From positions 1 to 64,000 of the forward strand of contig JAMLIT010000006.1 of the NCBI GenBank assembly GCA_023954035.1: 64,000 bases of DNA, read 5' to 3'. Below, in pieces: positions 50,784 through 60,249 of this stretch. The stretch's first letter is position 1. Every line of letters starts with the position of its first letter. The notes beneath the pieces were generated by a model. That model was not told the DNA's origin and searched no databases. It worked only from the letters and a program-made list of their open reading frames with translations. The stretch is from Burkholderiaceae bacterium. Lineage in GTDB: Bacteria > Pseudomonadota > Gammaproteobacteria > Burkholderiales > Burkholderiaceae_C. The position numbers and the translations under genes are program-made.

Positions 50784-50886
50784 GCACAGCCTCAAGCGAG
50801 CAAAGGCATGGTCGGGCGACCCAGCCCGGCCGCAACCTGGCTGTCGTGCGCGGACGGCCAGGCCGATCTACTTGCATTTTTCGGCG

Positions 50887-50935
50887 TCCAGCGCTTTCAC
50901 AGCAAGCGTTTAAAGCTATTATTACAATAGCAAAT
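50887..50935 (+). repeat. Palindromic repeat copy R8, convergent junction
   Basis: AGCGCTT-TCACAGC-AAGCGTT is the main stem, followed by a small AT hairpin GCTATT-ATTAC-AATAGC. The copy ends at the aroC stop codon, between the convergent glyA and aroC genes. Confidence 0.85.
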
Positions 50936-52033
50936 CTACTGCGCGGCGGCGGCAATCGGACCCACGCCGTGGCGCACATCGCCGCATTGGGCGCGGTGGC
51001 GCAGGGCATGGTCGATCAGCACCAGCGCCAGCAAAGCCTCGGCAATGGGCGCGGCGCGGATACCGACACAGGGATCGTGCCGGCCCCTGGTCGATACCTG
51101 CACGCTCTGGCCCGCCGTGTCGATGGATTCGCGGGGACTGAGGATGGAACTGGTGGGCTTGATGGCGATCTGCGCCTCGATGTCCTGGCCACTGCTGATG
51201 CCGCCCAGAATGCCGCCCGCGTTGTTGCTGCGAAAACCGTCGGGGGAAAGCGAATCGCCGTGCACCGTGCCGCGCTGCGCGGCACTGGCAAAGCCGGCGC
51301 CAATTTCCACCCCCTTGACCGCGTTGAGACCCATCATCGCCCAGGCGATATCGGCGTCGAGCTTATCGTAGATCGGTTCGCCCCAGCCCACGGGCACGCC
51401 GGTAGCCTGAACGCGAATGCGCGCGCCGCACGAATCGCCCGCCTTGCGCAGGGCATCCATGTAATCCTCAAAGCGCTGGACGTCGGCCACGGGTGCAAAA
51501 AACGGGTTTTGTGCAACGTGATCCCAGGATTCAAATCCGATTTCGAGTTCGCCCAGTTGGCTCATGCAAGCGCGCACCTGGGTACCGAACTGCGCCGCCA
51601 GCCATTTCCGGGCCACCGCACCGGCCGCCACCGTGGGCGCGGTCAGCCGGGCCGACGAACGTCCGCCACCACGCGGGTCGCGCACGCCGTACTTGTGCCA
51701 GTAGGTGTAGTCGGCGTGGCCGGGGCGAAAGCGCTGGGCAATATCGCCATAGTCCTTGCTGCGCTGGTCGGTGTTGCGAATCAGCAAGGCAATCGGCGTG
51801 CCGGTGGTCACGCCTTCGTACACGCCCGAGAGGATTTCCACGGCGTCGGGCTCGGCGCGCTGCGTGACGTGGCGGCTGGTGCCGGGCCGGCGTCTGTCCA
51901 GATCGGCCTGAATGTCGGCCTCGCACAAGGGCATGCCGGGCGGACAGCCGTCGATCACGCAGCCAATGGCCGGGCCGTGGGATTCACCGAAGTTGGTGAC
52001 TGCGAAAAGGGTGCCGAAAGTATTGCCGCTCAT
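50936..52033 (-). CDS. aroC: Chorismate synthase
   Basis: The last shikimate enzyme (365 aa) makes chorismate with reduced FMN. It begins G-N-T-F-G-T-L-F-x-V-T-x-F-G-E-S-H-G and has G-R-x-S-A-R and the C-terminal R-x-R-H-D-P-C signature. The ATG at 52033 is the family start; a TTG three codons upstream is ignored. It faces glyA tail to tail. Confidence 0.97.
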   Translation of the reverse strand: MSGNTFGTLFAVTNFGESHGPAIGCVIDGCPPGMPLCEADIQADLDRRRPGTSRHVTQRAEPDAVEILSGVYEGVTTGTPIALLIRNTDQRSKDYGDIAQRFRPGHADYTYWHKYGVRDPRGGGRSSARLTAPTVAAGAVARKWLAAQFGTQVRACMSQLGELEIGFESWDHVAQNPFFAPVADVQRFEDYMDALRKAGDSCGARIRVQATGVPVGWGEPIYDKLDADIAWAMMGLNAVKGVEIGAGFASAAQRGTVHGDSLSPDGFRSNNAGGILGGISSGQDIEAQIAIKPTSSILSPRESIDTAGQSVQVSTRGRHDPCVGIRAAPIAEALLALVLIDHALRHRAQCGDVRHGVGPIAAAAQ

Positions 52034-52131
52034 GGGCGGCAATTATCGGGGCAGTAGGAGCCCGCCGCAGGGACGGGGCAGAGCAATCCAGCGCCACCAT
52101 CCAATCGGCTGCGGCTGCGGGTCTTGGGAGC

Positions 52132-52599
52132 TTAAAGCAGCTTTTCTTCCGGATCGCCGGCTTCGCCTTCTGGCCAGTCGCGGATGTAGGCCTTGAGCAT
52201 CTTGTTCTCGAAATTCTGGCTGTCCACCACAGCTTTGGCCACGTCGTAGAAGCTGATCACGCCCATCAGCATGCGGTTGTCCATGACGGGCATGTAGCGC
52301 GCGTGGCGATCGAGCATCATGCGCCGCACTTCGTCCATGTCGGTGCCGTTGGTGCAGGTCAGCGGGTGGTCGTCCATGGCCGTGCGCACGAGCATGGTGC
52401 CCACATTGCCGCCGTTTCGCACAAGGGCCTGAATGACTTCGCGGAAGGTGAGCATGCCCACCAGATCGCCATGCTCCATGACCACCAGCGAGCCAATGTC
52501 CTTCTCCGACATCACACGCACAGCATCGGCAAGGGGTTCGGCGGGATGGGCGGTATAGAGCGTATTGCCCTTCACCCGCAGGATATCGCTGACTTTCAT
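52132..52599 (-). CDS. CBS-domain protein
   Basis: This 155-residue protein has two CBS domains (about 3-60 and 75-135) with D-A-V-R-V-M and E-V-R-R-M-M as the repeat cores. Such pairs bind adenine nucleotides and act as energy sensors, often with no other domain. The partner is unknown. GGAG stands before the ATG at 52599. It is divergent from metY with about 90 bp between. Confidence 0.87.
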   Translation of the reverse strand: MKVSDILRVKGNTLYTAHPAEPLADAVRVMSEKDIGSLVVMEHGDLVGMLTFREVIQALVRNGGNVGTMLVRTAMDDHPLTCTNGTDMDEVRRMMLDRHARYMPVMDNRMLMGVISFYDVAKAVVDSQNFENKMLKAYIRDWPEGEAGDPEEKLL

Positions 52600-52688
52600 G
52601 GCGTGCTCCGTACTGTTTGCAGCAAGTGTCGCTTGCTGGCGCCTCTGCAAATATAGCCCACAATGCCACCATCGCTTTGGAGAAAAAC

Positions 52689-53990
52689 ATGTCCGGTTAC
52701 GCCGATCCCGGCTTCGACACGCTGGCCCTGCATGCCGGCGCCACCCCCGACCCCGCCACAGGTGCGCGGGCCGTGCCAATTCATCTCACGACATCGTTCG
52801 TCTTCGAATCCAGCGACCATGCGGCCTCGCTCTTCAACATGGAGCGCGGCGGACATGTGTATTCGCGCATCAGCAATCCCACCACCGCAGTGTTTGAGCA
52901 GCGCATGGCAGCGCTGGAAGGCGGCGTTGGCGCTGTTGCCACGGCCAGTGGCCAGGCGGCGCTGCATCTGACCATTGCCACGCTGATGGGCGCAGGCTCA
53001 CACATCGTGGCCAGCAGCGCGCTGTACGGTGGATCGCAAAATCTCCTGCACTACACGCTGCGCCGCTTTGGCATTGAAACCAGTTTCGTACCCACAGGCG
53101 ACCTTGGCGCGTGGCGCGCAGCGATCCGACCCAACACGCGTTTGCTGTTTGGCGAAACTGTGGGCAACCCTGGTCTGGATGTGCTTGATATCCCCAGCGT
53201 GAGTGCCATTGCGCACGAGGCGGGGGTGCCTTTGCTGGTCGATTCCACCTTCACCACGCCCTGGCTGATGAAGCCCTTCGAGCACGGTGCAGACATCGTG
53301 TACCACTCCGCCACCAAATTCCTCAGTGGACACGGTACGGTGATTGGCGGCGTGCTGGTCGACGGCGGCAGTTTCGACTGGGAAGCATCAGGCCGCTACC
53401 CTGAGCTGACTGAGCCCTACGATGGCTTTCATGGCATGGTGTTTGCCGAAGAAAGCTCCGTAGGCGCCTTTCTGCTGCGCGCTCGCCGCGAAGGCCTGCG
53501 CGACTTTGGCGCCTGCATGAGCCCGCACACGGCATGGCTCATTCTGCAGGGCATAGAAACCCTGCCGCTGCGCATGCAGCAGCACATGCGCAACACCGAG
53601 CGCGTGGTGGAGTTTCTCGCAAACCAGGATTTTGTCGCGCGCGTCGGTCACCCCATGCTGGAGACGCATCCCAGCCACCAGCTGGCCAAGCGGCTTCTAC
53701 CGCGCGGCGCAGGCTCGGTGTTCAGCTTTGACCTCAAAGGAACGCGCGAGCAGGGCAAGAAGTTCATTGAAACCTTGAAGATATTCAGCCACCTGGCCAA
53801 CGTGGGCGACTGCCGAAGTCTGGTCATCCACCCGGCCAGCACCACGCACTTTCGCTTGAGCGATGAGGCGCTGGCCTTGGCCGGCATCACACAGGGAACG
53901 ATTCGCTTGTCGATTGGCCTTGAGGACGCGGACGACCTGATTGACGATCTCAAACGCGCGCTCAAGGCGGCGGAAAAGTTGGGGGGCTGA
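52689..53990 (+). CDS. metY: O-acetylhomoserine sulfhydrylase-type enzyme
   Basis: This PLP enzyme of the Cys/Met metabolism family (433 aa) probably makes homocysteine from O-acetylhomoserine and sulfide. G-A-x-P-D-x-x-T-G-A-R-x-V-P-I-H near the N-terminus, Y-S-R-I-x-N-P-T, and the PLP lysine in S-A-T-K-F-L-S-G-H-G (near 210) are seen. O-succinylhomoserine specificity (MetZ) cannot be ruled out by eye. GGAG lies before the ATG. The next gene starts two bases after its stop. Confidence 0.93.
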   Translation: MSGYADPGFDTLALHAGATPDPATGARAVPIHLTTSFVFESSDHAASLFNMERGGHVYSRISNPTTAVFEQRMAALEGGVGAVATASGQAALHLTIATLMGAGSHIVASSALYGGSQNLLHYTLRRFGIETSFVPTGDLGAWRAAIRPNTRLLFGETVGNPGLDVLDIPSVSAIAHEAGVPLLVDSTFTTPWLMKPFEHGADIVYHSATKFLSGHGTVIGGVLVDGGSFDWEASGRYPELTEPYDGFHGMVFAEESSVGAFLLRARREGLRDFGACMSPHTAWLILQGIETLPLRMQQHMRNTERVVEFLANQDFVARVGHPMLETHPSHQLAKRLLPRGAGSVFSFDLKGTREQGKKFIETLKIFSHLANVGDCRSLVIHPASTTHFRLSDEALALAGITQGTIRLSIGLEDADDLIDDLKRALKAAEKLGG

Positions 53991-53992
53991 AG

Positions 53993-54811
53993 ATGGAACT
54001 GCTGGTGAACGGACAGCGAACCTACTGCTATACGGGCGGTCAGGTCTTCAATCCCGCAAAACCCACCGTGGCGATGATCCACGGCGTACTCAATGACCAC
54101 AGTGTCTGGGCCATGCAAAGCCGCTGGTTCGCCCACCACGGCTGGAACGTGCTGGCCGTCGACCTGCCGGGGCACTGCCGCAGCGCGGGGGCTGCGCCAC
54201 AAAGCGTGGAAGAAGCAGCGGAGTTCGTCATCGCGCTGCTCGATGCCCTGGGCATCCAGCGCGCTGCGCTGGTGGGCCACAGTTGGGGATCTCTGATCGC
54301 GCTGGAAGCGGCGGCCAGGCTGGGCGAGCGAGCCACGCATTTGGCGCTGGTCGGTACGGCCTGGCCGATGAAGGTCTCACCTGCGCTGCTGGAGGCGGCG
54401 CTGAACGCCCCTGAAAAAGCCTTGCGCATGGTCAACGTGTTCTCGCGCAGCACGCTCTGCGCGCCTCCATCGGCCCTGGGGCCAGGGACCTGGGTGTTTG
54501 GCGCGTACATGGCGCTTGGTCGGCGGGTTCTGCGCAGCAATGCCGAAGTCAACCTGTTTTATCGGGGGTTCGTGGCTTGTGACCGCTACGCCGGTGGGGA
54601 AGCGGCCATTGCAAGCATTGCCTGCCCCGTCTTGTTTGCGTTGGGTTCGCAGGATCAGATGACTTCCCCCAAGGCTGCCCACGCCCTGGTGGGCGCCGCC
54701 CGGGCGGCGGGCAAGGCCGTTGCCGTCACCATGCTTCCCGTGGGCCACAACCAGATGACCGAAGCACCTGAGGAGACGCTCCGCGCCTTGCGTCATTTTT
54801 TGTCCGCATGA
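53993..54811 (+). CDS. Alpha/beta hydrolase downstream of metY
   Basis: This 272-residue alpha/beta hydrolase has the nucleophile elbow G-H-S-W-G, the N-terminal H-G-V-L-N-D oxyanion region and the His in V-G-H-N-Q-M. It starts two bases after metY, so the two are translationally linked. It could be a thioesterase or esterase used in homocysteine metabolism, or a MetX-like activity; it is too short for MetX. Substrate unknown. It is convergent with the FimV-like gene. Confidence 0.85.
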   Translation: MELLVNGQRTYCYTGGQVFNPAKPTVAMIHGVLNDHSVWAMQSRWFAHHGWNVLAVDLPGHCRSAGAAPQSVEEAAEFVIALLDALGIQRAALVGHSWGSLIALEAAARLGERATHLALVGTAWPMKVSPALLEAALNAPEKALRMVNVFSRSTLCAPPSALGPGTWVFGAYMALGRRVLRSNAEVNLFYRGFVACDRYAGGEAAIASIACPVLFALGSQDQMTSPKAAHALVGAARAAGKAVAVTMLPVGHNQMTEAPEETLRALRHFLSA

Positions 54812-54847
54812 GCTCGGGCAAAAGTCCGCGCAAGCACGATCAAGAGT

Positions 54848-54906
54848 CTAAATAGGCTCTATCGCCTACTCTATCTGCGTCGAATGCTACATTAACTATA
54901 GCAAAG
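54848..54906 (+). repeat. Degenerate palindromic repeat copy R9, convergent junction
   Basis: AGGCTCTATCGCC and later TGCTA-N9-TAGCA match the layout and length of copy R7 at about 60 percent identity without gaps. The main stem is eroded and the small terminal AT hairpin is intact. It lies between the convergent hydrolase and FimV-like genes. Confidence 0.55.
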
Positions 54907-54970
54907 TCGCTTCCATGATCTGCCGAGTAGAGATGCAGAATGCAGACCGTACGCTCGCGGCCGGTGCGGC

Positions 54971-57034
54971 TTAGCGCGGTTTGCGTTCGTCCGGGTCGAC
55001 CCGCGCTTCAAAGCGGTCGCTGTTCACGCCAAAGCCCACCGGCTGGTCCGGCGCCGGGGGTGGTGTACTGGCTACGGCAGGAACTTTTTGTTGCGTCAAA
55101 AATGGCAGGGGCCGACTGGTTTCGGCCGAATCGGCGAGCGCGTCCAGATGCGTGAGGTCGCTCAGATCCAGATCGATTTCCATGGGCGCAACGGGTGTGG
55201 GAGCCGGTGCCGCTGCCGCTGCCGCCTGGGCGTCGAAGTCCCAATCGGGTTCGAACTCCATCAGGTTGCTTGGCGCTGCCGGCGCCGGCGCCGCAACAGG
55301 CAGGCCCTCCTCGGCTGGAGCAGCCTCCGAGGGCGTGGTGCGACTGCGCGGAGCAGACTGCCCGCGGGCCGATGCGGGTGTGGTCCGTGCGACTGCATGC
55401 AGCAAGAGCAAATCGTCGTAGGCGGGCAAATCAAAGCGCTGGCCCTGCCCGCCCCCCCGGAACAGCAGTTCCTGCAGCAAAGGGACGACCGACGGATCGC
55501 ACCACAGCGCTTCGATGCGGGCGAGCACGTCAGGATAGCCGAACAGATTGCGTCCGGGGCGCGCAAAGGCCGCAAACTCCGGCACCTGGGCGTTGAAGTA
55601 GCGATGAAACTGGGCGCGCAATTCATTGAACTGCTCGATGCGGCTGAGCGAGCGGTACAGACGCAATAGCTCAAGGTAGGCCGAAGGCGACGTCGACTGG
55701 TTGGCCTCGATGTGCTTTTTCATCACCTCGATGGCCTGATCGTGCTCACCGACGGACACGAAGAACTCGGCCTGTTGCTGCAGATCGAACAAATCCTCAG
55801 GATTGAGCACCGCCGTCACCGCCGGGACCGCGGACGCCGCCGACGCCGCGGGCTGCGCGGCAACGCTCGACGCATCTTCCGCGGGCTCGGCGGCCGCTTC
55901 CGAGGTACCAAATTCGAGCGGCATCATGCCCGACGGAAGCATTTCGGGTTCGGCCGGTTGGGGCCGGCTCGTGACGTCGTGATCTTCTTCGGCCTGCCGC
56001 GCGGCCAGCGCGGCAGCAGGGGCGGCTGCCTTGACCGGCCCTCGCGCCCAGGCAGCTTCCCGCTCGACGGGTGCCCGCGGCTTGCGTCCCCAGACCCACA
56101 CCAGCAACGCCGTGAGGGCTACCAACAAAGCCAGCAACACGTAAACGACGATGGCGGGGAAACGCTCGGCGGCGCGCTCTTGCAACTGCTGCTGCAGGGC
56201 GACGGCGGCTGCCTTGTCGCGTTCGGCGGCGGCAAGTTGTTCGCTCTGGGCCTTGTCCTGCGCTGCGCTGCGCGCTTGTTCCTGCAGCAAGTCTTCGGGC
56301 TGCATGTTCAGTGCACGCCACCGGGCTGCCGCTTGCTCGCGCAGCGACGGTGAAACCGATTCCGGCACGGCCGCGATTTCGGTCGAAGCACGCAGTACCG
56401 ACGGTGCTTCCAACCAGTCCGACAAAGGCTCCATGACCAGGCGCGGACGGCCGGTATCCTGCTCCGGCTTGGCGGTCACTGCAGGTCTGGGCGGGCGCTC
56501 GGCGCGAGCCTGGCGCTGCGCCGGGGCCTGAGCCGAAGGAACCTCCGAACGGCGGGAAACGCCTTCGGGTAAACCTGCAGCAGCGGAAGTGAGGGTGCTG
56601 CGCAGCACCAACGGGGCTTGGGCAGCGCGCGCGCGCTCGGCCCTCATCTGCGCGGCGCTGATCGCCTCTGCAGGATAAGCCAACACCGTATAAGTGCGCA
56701 CCACACTGCCCGAACATCCGGCCGAAAGACGCACGCTGAGCACCGGCTCATTGATCGGCTGGCTGCTTCGCAATCGCACGCTGGCCGACCGCCCAGCCGT
56801 TTTCGGCTGGGGCGTCACAGTAATCTGACTTTGCGAAATCAGCGTATCGCCCGCCGTGACACCTGCAGTGACGCAGGCATCGGACACATCTGCCCCGTCG
56901 GTGCGCACGTCGAACACGAGGTCCAACGGGCGCCCCAAGACGACCGTGCCTTGCGGATTGCCTAGAGAAAGAGCTGCAGCCCCCCCGGCCGCACACCCCA
57001 TCGCCATTCCGAGCAGAAGATGACTGAGTCTCAC
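54971..57034 (-). CDS. FimV-like inner-membrane protein
   Basis: This 687-residue protein has a signal sequence (about 1-20), a periplasmic domain whose start L-G-x-P-L-D-L-x-F-D resembles the FimV N-terminal region, and a Pro/Ala/Glu-rich stretch. A coiled coil follows (E-Q-L-A-A-A-E-R-D-K region), then a membrane helix near 325-345 and a cytoplasmic part with TPR-like helices. It is shorter than Pseudomonas FimV, and I see no LysM motif. A role in type IV pilus or polar protein assembly is inferred. The start is GTG at 57034; a TTG upstream is less likely. Confidence 0.75.
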   Translation of the reverse strand: MRLSHLLLGMAMGCAAGGAAALSLGNPQGTVVLGRPLDLVFDVRTDGADVSDACVTAGVTAGDTLISQSQITVTPQPKTAGRSASVRLRSSQPINEPVLSVRLSAGCSGSVVRTYTVLAYPAEAISAAQMRAERARAAQAPLVLRSTLTSAAAGLPEGVSRRSEVPSAQAPAQRQARAERPPRPAVTAKPEQDTGRPRLVMEPLSDWLEAPSVLRASTEIAAVPESVSPSLREQAAARWRALNMQPEDLLQEQARSAAQDKAQSEQLAAAERDKAAAVALQQQLQERAAERFPAIVVYVLLALLVALTALLVWVWGRKPRAPVEREAAWARGPVKAAAPAAALAARQAEEDHDVTSRPQPAEPEMLPSGMMPLEFGTSEAAAEPAEDASSVAAQPAASAASAVPAVTAVLNPEDLFDLQQQAEFFVSVGEHDQAIEVMKKHIEANQSTSPSAYLELLRLYRSLSRIEQFNELRAQFHRYFNAQVPEFAAFARPGRNLFGYPDVLARIEALWCDPSVVPLLQELLFRGGGQGQRFDLPAYDDLLLLHAVARTTPASARGQSAPRSRTTPSEAAPAEEGLPVAAPAPAAPSNLMEFEPDWDFDAQAAAAAAPAPTPVAPMEIDLDLSDLTHLDALADSAETSRPLPFLTQQKVPAVASTPPPAPDQPVGFGVNSDRFEARVDPDERKPR

Positions 57035-57111
57035 TTTTTTTTGTAAATTAATTTCTCCGATTCTTGCATAGATTACAGCACCTGCGCGAACGACATAATC
57101 CAAGGATGACA

Positions 57112-58626
57112 ATGAATTTTCACAGGGTAGGCGTGCTGGGCGCAGGCGCCATGGGCCAAGGCATAGCGCAACTGTCTGCCCAGGCCGGCAGCCATGTGCT
57201 GCTGCTGGATGCCCGTGCGGACGCTGCTCAGGTCGCTATCGATGCGATAGAAGCGCAATGGCACAGGATGTCGGAAAAAGGACGCGCAACACCCGAACAG
57301 GTGAAGCGGTGGCGAAGCGCGCTGCTGGCGGTGGACGACATCCACGCACTGGCGCAGTGCAATCTCGTGATCGAAGCCATCGTCGAAGACCTGGGCGCCA
57401 AGCGCGTCTTGTTTGAACAACTGGAATCCGTCGTGGCCCCCGACGCCGTACTGGCAAGCAATACCTCGTCGCTCTCCATCACCGCACTGGCCGCCGGCCT
57501 GCGCGAACCGGGCCGTTTTTGCGGGTTTCATTTCTTCAATCCGGTGCCGTTGATGAAGATTGTGGAAGTGGTTCCCGGTCTGCGAACGCATTCGACGGTG
57601 TGTGAAAACCTGTCTGATTTCGCCCGAAAGATGGGCCACACGCCGGTTCGGGCCCAAGATACGCCGGGGTTCATCGTCAACCATGCGGGACGCGGCTTTG
57701 GTACCGAGGCGCTGCGCATCGTCTCCGAGGGCGTGGCAGATTTTGCAACGGTGGACCGCATACTGCGTGAGCAGGCTGGGTTTCGCCTGGGTCCGTTTGA
57801 GCTGATGGACCTGACCGGCCTCGATGTTTCGCACCCGGTGATGGAATCGATCTACCACCAGTTTTACGAAGAGCCCCGTTTCCGTCCCAGCCTCATCACA
57901 GCGCAGCGCCTGGCCGCAGGGGTCTTGGGGCGCAAGAGCGGCGAAGGCTTTTATCGCTATGCGGACGGTGCTGCGCAAGTGCCGGCCGATCCGCCTGTGC
58001 CGGCCATGGATTGGCTGCCTCCGGTGTGGGTCTCTCCGCGCGCCGCACGGCGTGCGGAGATCTATCAATTGCTGAAAAATCTCGGCGCCTCCATCGAAAC
58101 GGGGGCGACAGCCTCCAAGAAGGCGCTGTGTCTGGTCGCACCACTGGGCTTTGATGTCACTACCGTTGCCGTGGTGGATGGCCTGGACCCTGCGCGTACC
58201 GTCGGGATCGACATGCTGATCGAGGACGCCAGCACGCGGCGCCGGGTCCTGGCCATGAACCCCGCCACCCGTGAGGACATGCGTGACGCCGCCCACGCCT
58301 TGTTCGCGCGCGACGGCAAGCCCGTGAGCGTGTTGCGCGACAGCGGTGGCTTCGTCACCCAGCGCGTGCTCGCGCACATTGTGAACATTGCCTGTGACAT
58401 CTGCCAGCAAGGCATCTGCAGCCCCGCCGACCTGGAGATGGCCGTGACGCTGGGCCTGGGCTATCCGCTGGGCCCGCTCGCCATGGGCGACCGCTGGGGC
58501 CCTTCGAGCATTCTTGAAATCCTGTTCAACATGCAGACCGTCTACGGTGACCCCCGCTACCGCCCAAGCCCGTGGCTGCGCCGACGCGGTGCATTGGGCC
58601 TGAGCCTGACACACGTGGAGCGCTGA
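57112..58626 (+). CDS. 3-hydroxyacyl-CoA dehydrogenase
   Basis: This 504-residue NAD-dependent dehydrogenase has the Rossmann motif G-A-G-A-M-G-Q-G at residues 10-17, the D-L-x-A-K-R-V-L-F helix, H-F-F-N-P-V-P-L-M-K (catalytic His) and two C-terminal 3HCDH helical domains, as in the PaaH/FadB-like long form. The reaction is 3-hydroxyacyl-CoA to 3-ketoacyl-CoA. ATG at 57106 and 57112 are both in frame; I prefer 57112 because AAGGA lies five bases before it. It opens the acyl-CoA cluster. Confidence 0.92.
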   Translation: MNFHRVGVLGAGAMGQGIAQLSAQAGSHVLLLDARADAAQVAIDAIEAQWHRMSEKGRATPEQVKRWRSALLAVDDIHALAQCNLVIEAIVEDLGAKRVLFEQLESVVAPDAVLASNTSSLSITALAAGLREPGRFCGFHFFNPVPLMKIVEVVPGLRTHSTVCENLSDFARKMGHTPVRAQDTPGFIVNHAGRGFGTEALRIVSEGVADFATVDRILREQAGFRLGPFELMDLTGLDVSHPVMESIYHQFYEEPRFRPSLITAQRLAAGVLGRKSGEGFYRYADGAAQVPADPPVPAMDWLPPVWVSPRAARRAEIYQLLKNLGASIETGATASKKALCLVAPLGFDVTTVAVVDGLDPARTVGIDMLIEDASTRRRVLAMNPATREDMRDAAHALFARDGKPVSVLRDSGGFVTQRVLAHIVNIACDICQQGICSPADLEMAVTLGLGYPLGPLAMGDRWGPSSILEILFNMQTVYGDPRYRPSPWLRRRGALGLSLTHVER

Positions 58627-58630
58627 ACCT

Positions 58631-59410
58631 ATGGCCGCAGAACTCACCAGCCGCACCGATGGTCAGACCCTGGTCCTGACGCTGAGTCATCCCGGCCGGC
58701 TCAACACCTTGAGTCCGGACATCTACGCTGCAGGCATCGAGGCCCTCAACGGCGCAGAACGCAGCGCCGATGTGCGCTCTGTGGTGCTCACAGGGGCTGA
58801 TGGTTTGTTTTGCGCCGGCGGCGACCTTGCGCGCCTGCAGGCCAACCGCCAGCAACCACCTGCAGTCCAGGCGGCGAACATCGACGCGCTGCACGACTGG
58901 ATTGAGACCATCCGCGCCTACCCCAAACCCGTCGTTGCTGCCGTCGAAGGGGCGGCAGCTGGTGCCGGTTTTTCCTTGGTGTTGGCCTGCGATTTCGCGG
59001 TTGCAGCGCGCAGTGCGCGCTTCTCGCTGGCGTACAGCCGCGTGGGCCTGTCGCCGGACGGCGGCGCCAGCTGGACTTTGGCGCAGGCGGTCCCGCGGGC
59101 GCTGGCGGCTGAGTGGTTGATGCTGGGCGACACCATTTCGGCCGAACGCCTGCACGCTCTGGGCGTGATCAACCGCCTCAGCGAGCCCGGAGCGGCCCTT
59201 GCAGGGGCGCTGAATCTGTGCGCCATCCTCAATGCGCGTGCGCCCAATGTACTGGCCAGTGTCAAGGAGTTGCTCACCGACGCAGCGGGAAGCGACCTGC
59301 ATGCACAGTTGGCGCGTGAGCGAAGGCATTTCGTCGATAACCTGCACCACGAAAATGCGGGTGAAGGAATCGCGGCTTTCTTCGACAAGCGCGAACCCCT
59401 CTTCCGATAA
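58631..59410 (+). CDS. Enoyl-CoA hydratase/isomerase
   Basis: This 259-residue crotonase-fold protein has the oxyanion-hole segments G-x-x-F-C-A-G-G-D-L (near 60) and G-A-A-A-G-A-G. The later region reads Y-S-R-V-G-L-S-P-D-G-G-A-S-W, the PaaG/isomerase type, without the two glutamates of classic hydratases. It may therefore isomerise or process an unusual double bond. It starts four bases after the dehydrogenase stop, so the two are co-translated. Confidence 0.9.
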   Translation: MAAELTSRTDGQTLVLTLSHPGRLNTLSPDIYAAGIEALNGAERSADVRSVVLTGADGLFCAGGDLARLQANRQQPPAVQAANIDALHDWIETIRAYPKPVVAAVEGAAAGAGFSLVLACDFAVAARSARFSLAYSRVGLSPDGGASWTLAQAVPRALAAEWLMLGDTISAERLHALGVINRLSEPGAALAGALNLCAILNARAPNVLASVKELLTDAAGSDLHAQLARERRHFVDNLHHENAGEGIAAFFDKREPLFR

Positions 59411-59516
59411 CGCAGACACTGGCGTCGAACCCGCCAGTCCCCAAAGACCCGCCGTTCGAATGCGCTGGTCCCCCAAGCGACAGCGAACGCGCTCCCAGTC
59501 ACACAAAGGACAGACC

Positions 59517-60236
59517 ATGGACGACCCCATCCTTACTATCGATGAACGCGAGGCGATCAACTCTGGCCGCTGGTTCTCCACCCTTTCTCCGTCATTGCGA
59601 CACGACATTCTTCGATGCGCTTACGTCAAACGTTTCAAGGACGGCGGCCTGATTGCCGCCCGGGGCGATCCGCCGGAGGAATGGATTGCCTGCGCCAAGG
59701 GAGCGGTGCGCGTGAGTTCGACCTCGATTTCGGGCAAGCAAATCACGCTGACCTATGTGGAGCCGGGCATCTGGTTTGGCGACGTTTCCATCTTCGATGG
59801 GGACCGGCGCACCCACGATACTTACGCGCACGGAGAAACCACCATCCTGTGCGTTGCCAAGGCCGATTTCAAGAAAATCCTGGCCACGCACGTCGAGTTG
59901 TACGAAGCCCTGTTGCGCCTGCACGCGCGGCGCATTCGCCAGCTCTACGGGCTGGTGGAAGATCTCAACACCCTTCCCTTGCGCGCACGCCTTGCCAAGC
60001 AATTGCTGCACCTGGTGCGCAGCTACGGCATCTCCAGCCTCTCGAACAGCGACGAAATGCGCATTGGCCTGCAACTGGCGCAGGAGGAGTTGGCCCAGCT
60101 CCTGGGTGCCTCGCGCCAGCGTGTGAATCAGGAACTCAAGGCCATGGAGCGCGACGACATCATTCGCATCGAGCCCGCTGGCCTCATCGTGCGCGATCGG
60201 CCTGCGCTTATGCGGCTGACAGAAATAGACATATAG
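59517..60236 (+). CDS. Crp/Fnr family transcriptional regulator
   Basis: This 239-residue regulator has an N-terminal cyclic-nucleotide-binding-like jelly roll (about 20-130), a long dimer helix and a C-terminal helix-turn-helix (L-G-A-S-R-Q-R-V-N-Q-E-L, about 190-210). The phosphate-binding cassette reads F-G-D-V-S-I-F-D-G-D-R-R-T-H and lacks the usual G-E and R-S residues, so cAMP binding is doubtful. No Fnr cysteines. AAAGGA stands before the ATG. It lies in the middle of the acyl-CoA cluster and probably controls it. Confidence 0.9.
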   Translation: MDDPILTIDEREAINSGRWFSTLSPSLRHDILRCAYVKRFKDGGLIAARGDPPEEWIACAKGAVRVSSTSISGKQITLTYVEPGIWFGDVSIFDGDRRTHDTYAHGETTILCVAKADFKKILATHVELYEALLRLHARRIRQLYGLVEDLNTLPLRARLAKQLLHLVRSYGISSLSNSDEMRIGLQLAQEELAQLLGASRQRVNQELKAMERDDIIRIEPAGLIVRDRPALMRLTEIDI

Positions 60237-60249
60237 GAAAGGCCCTGCC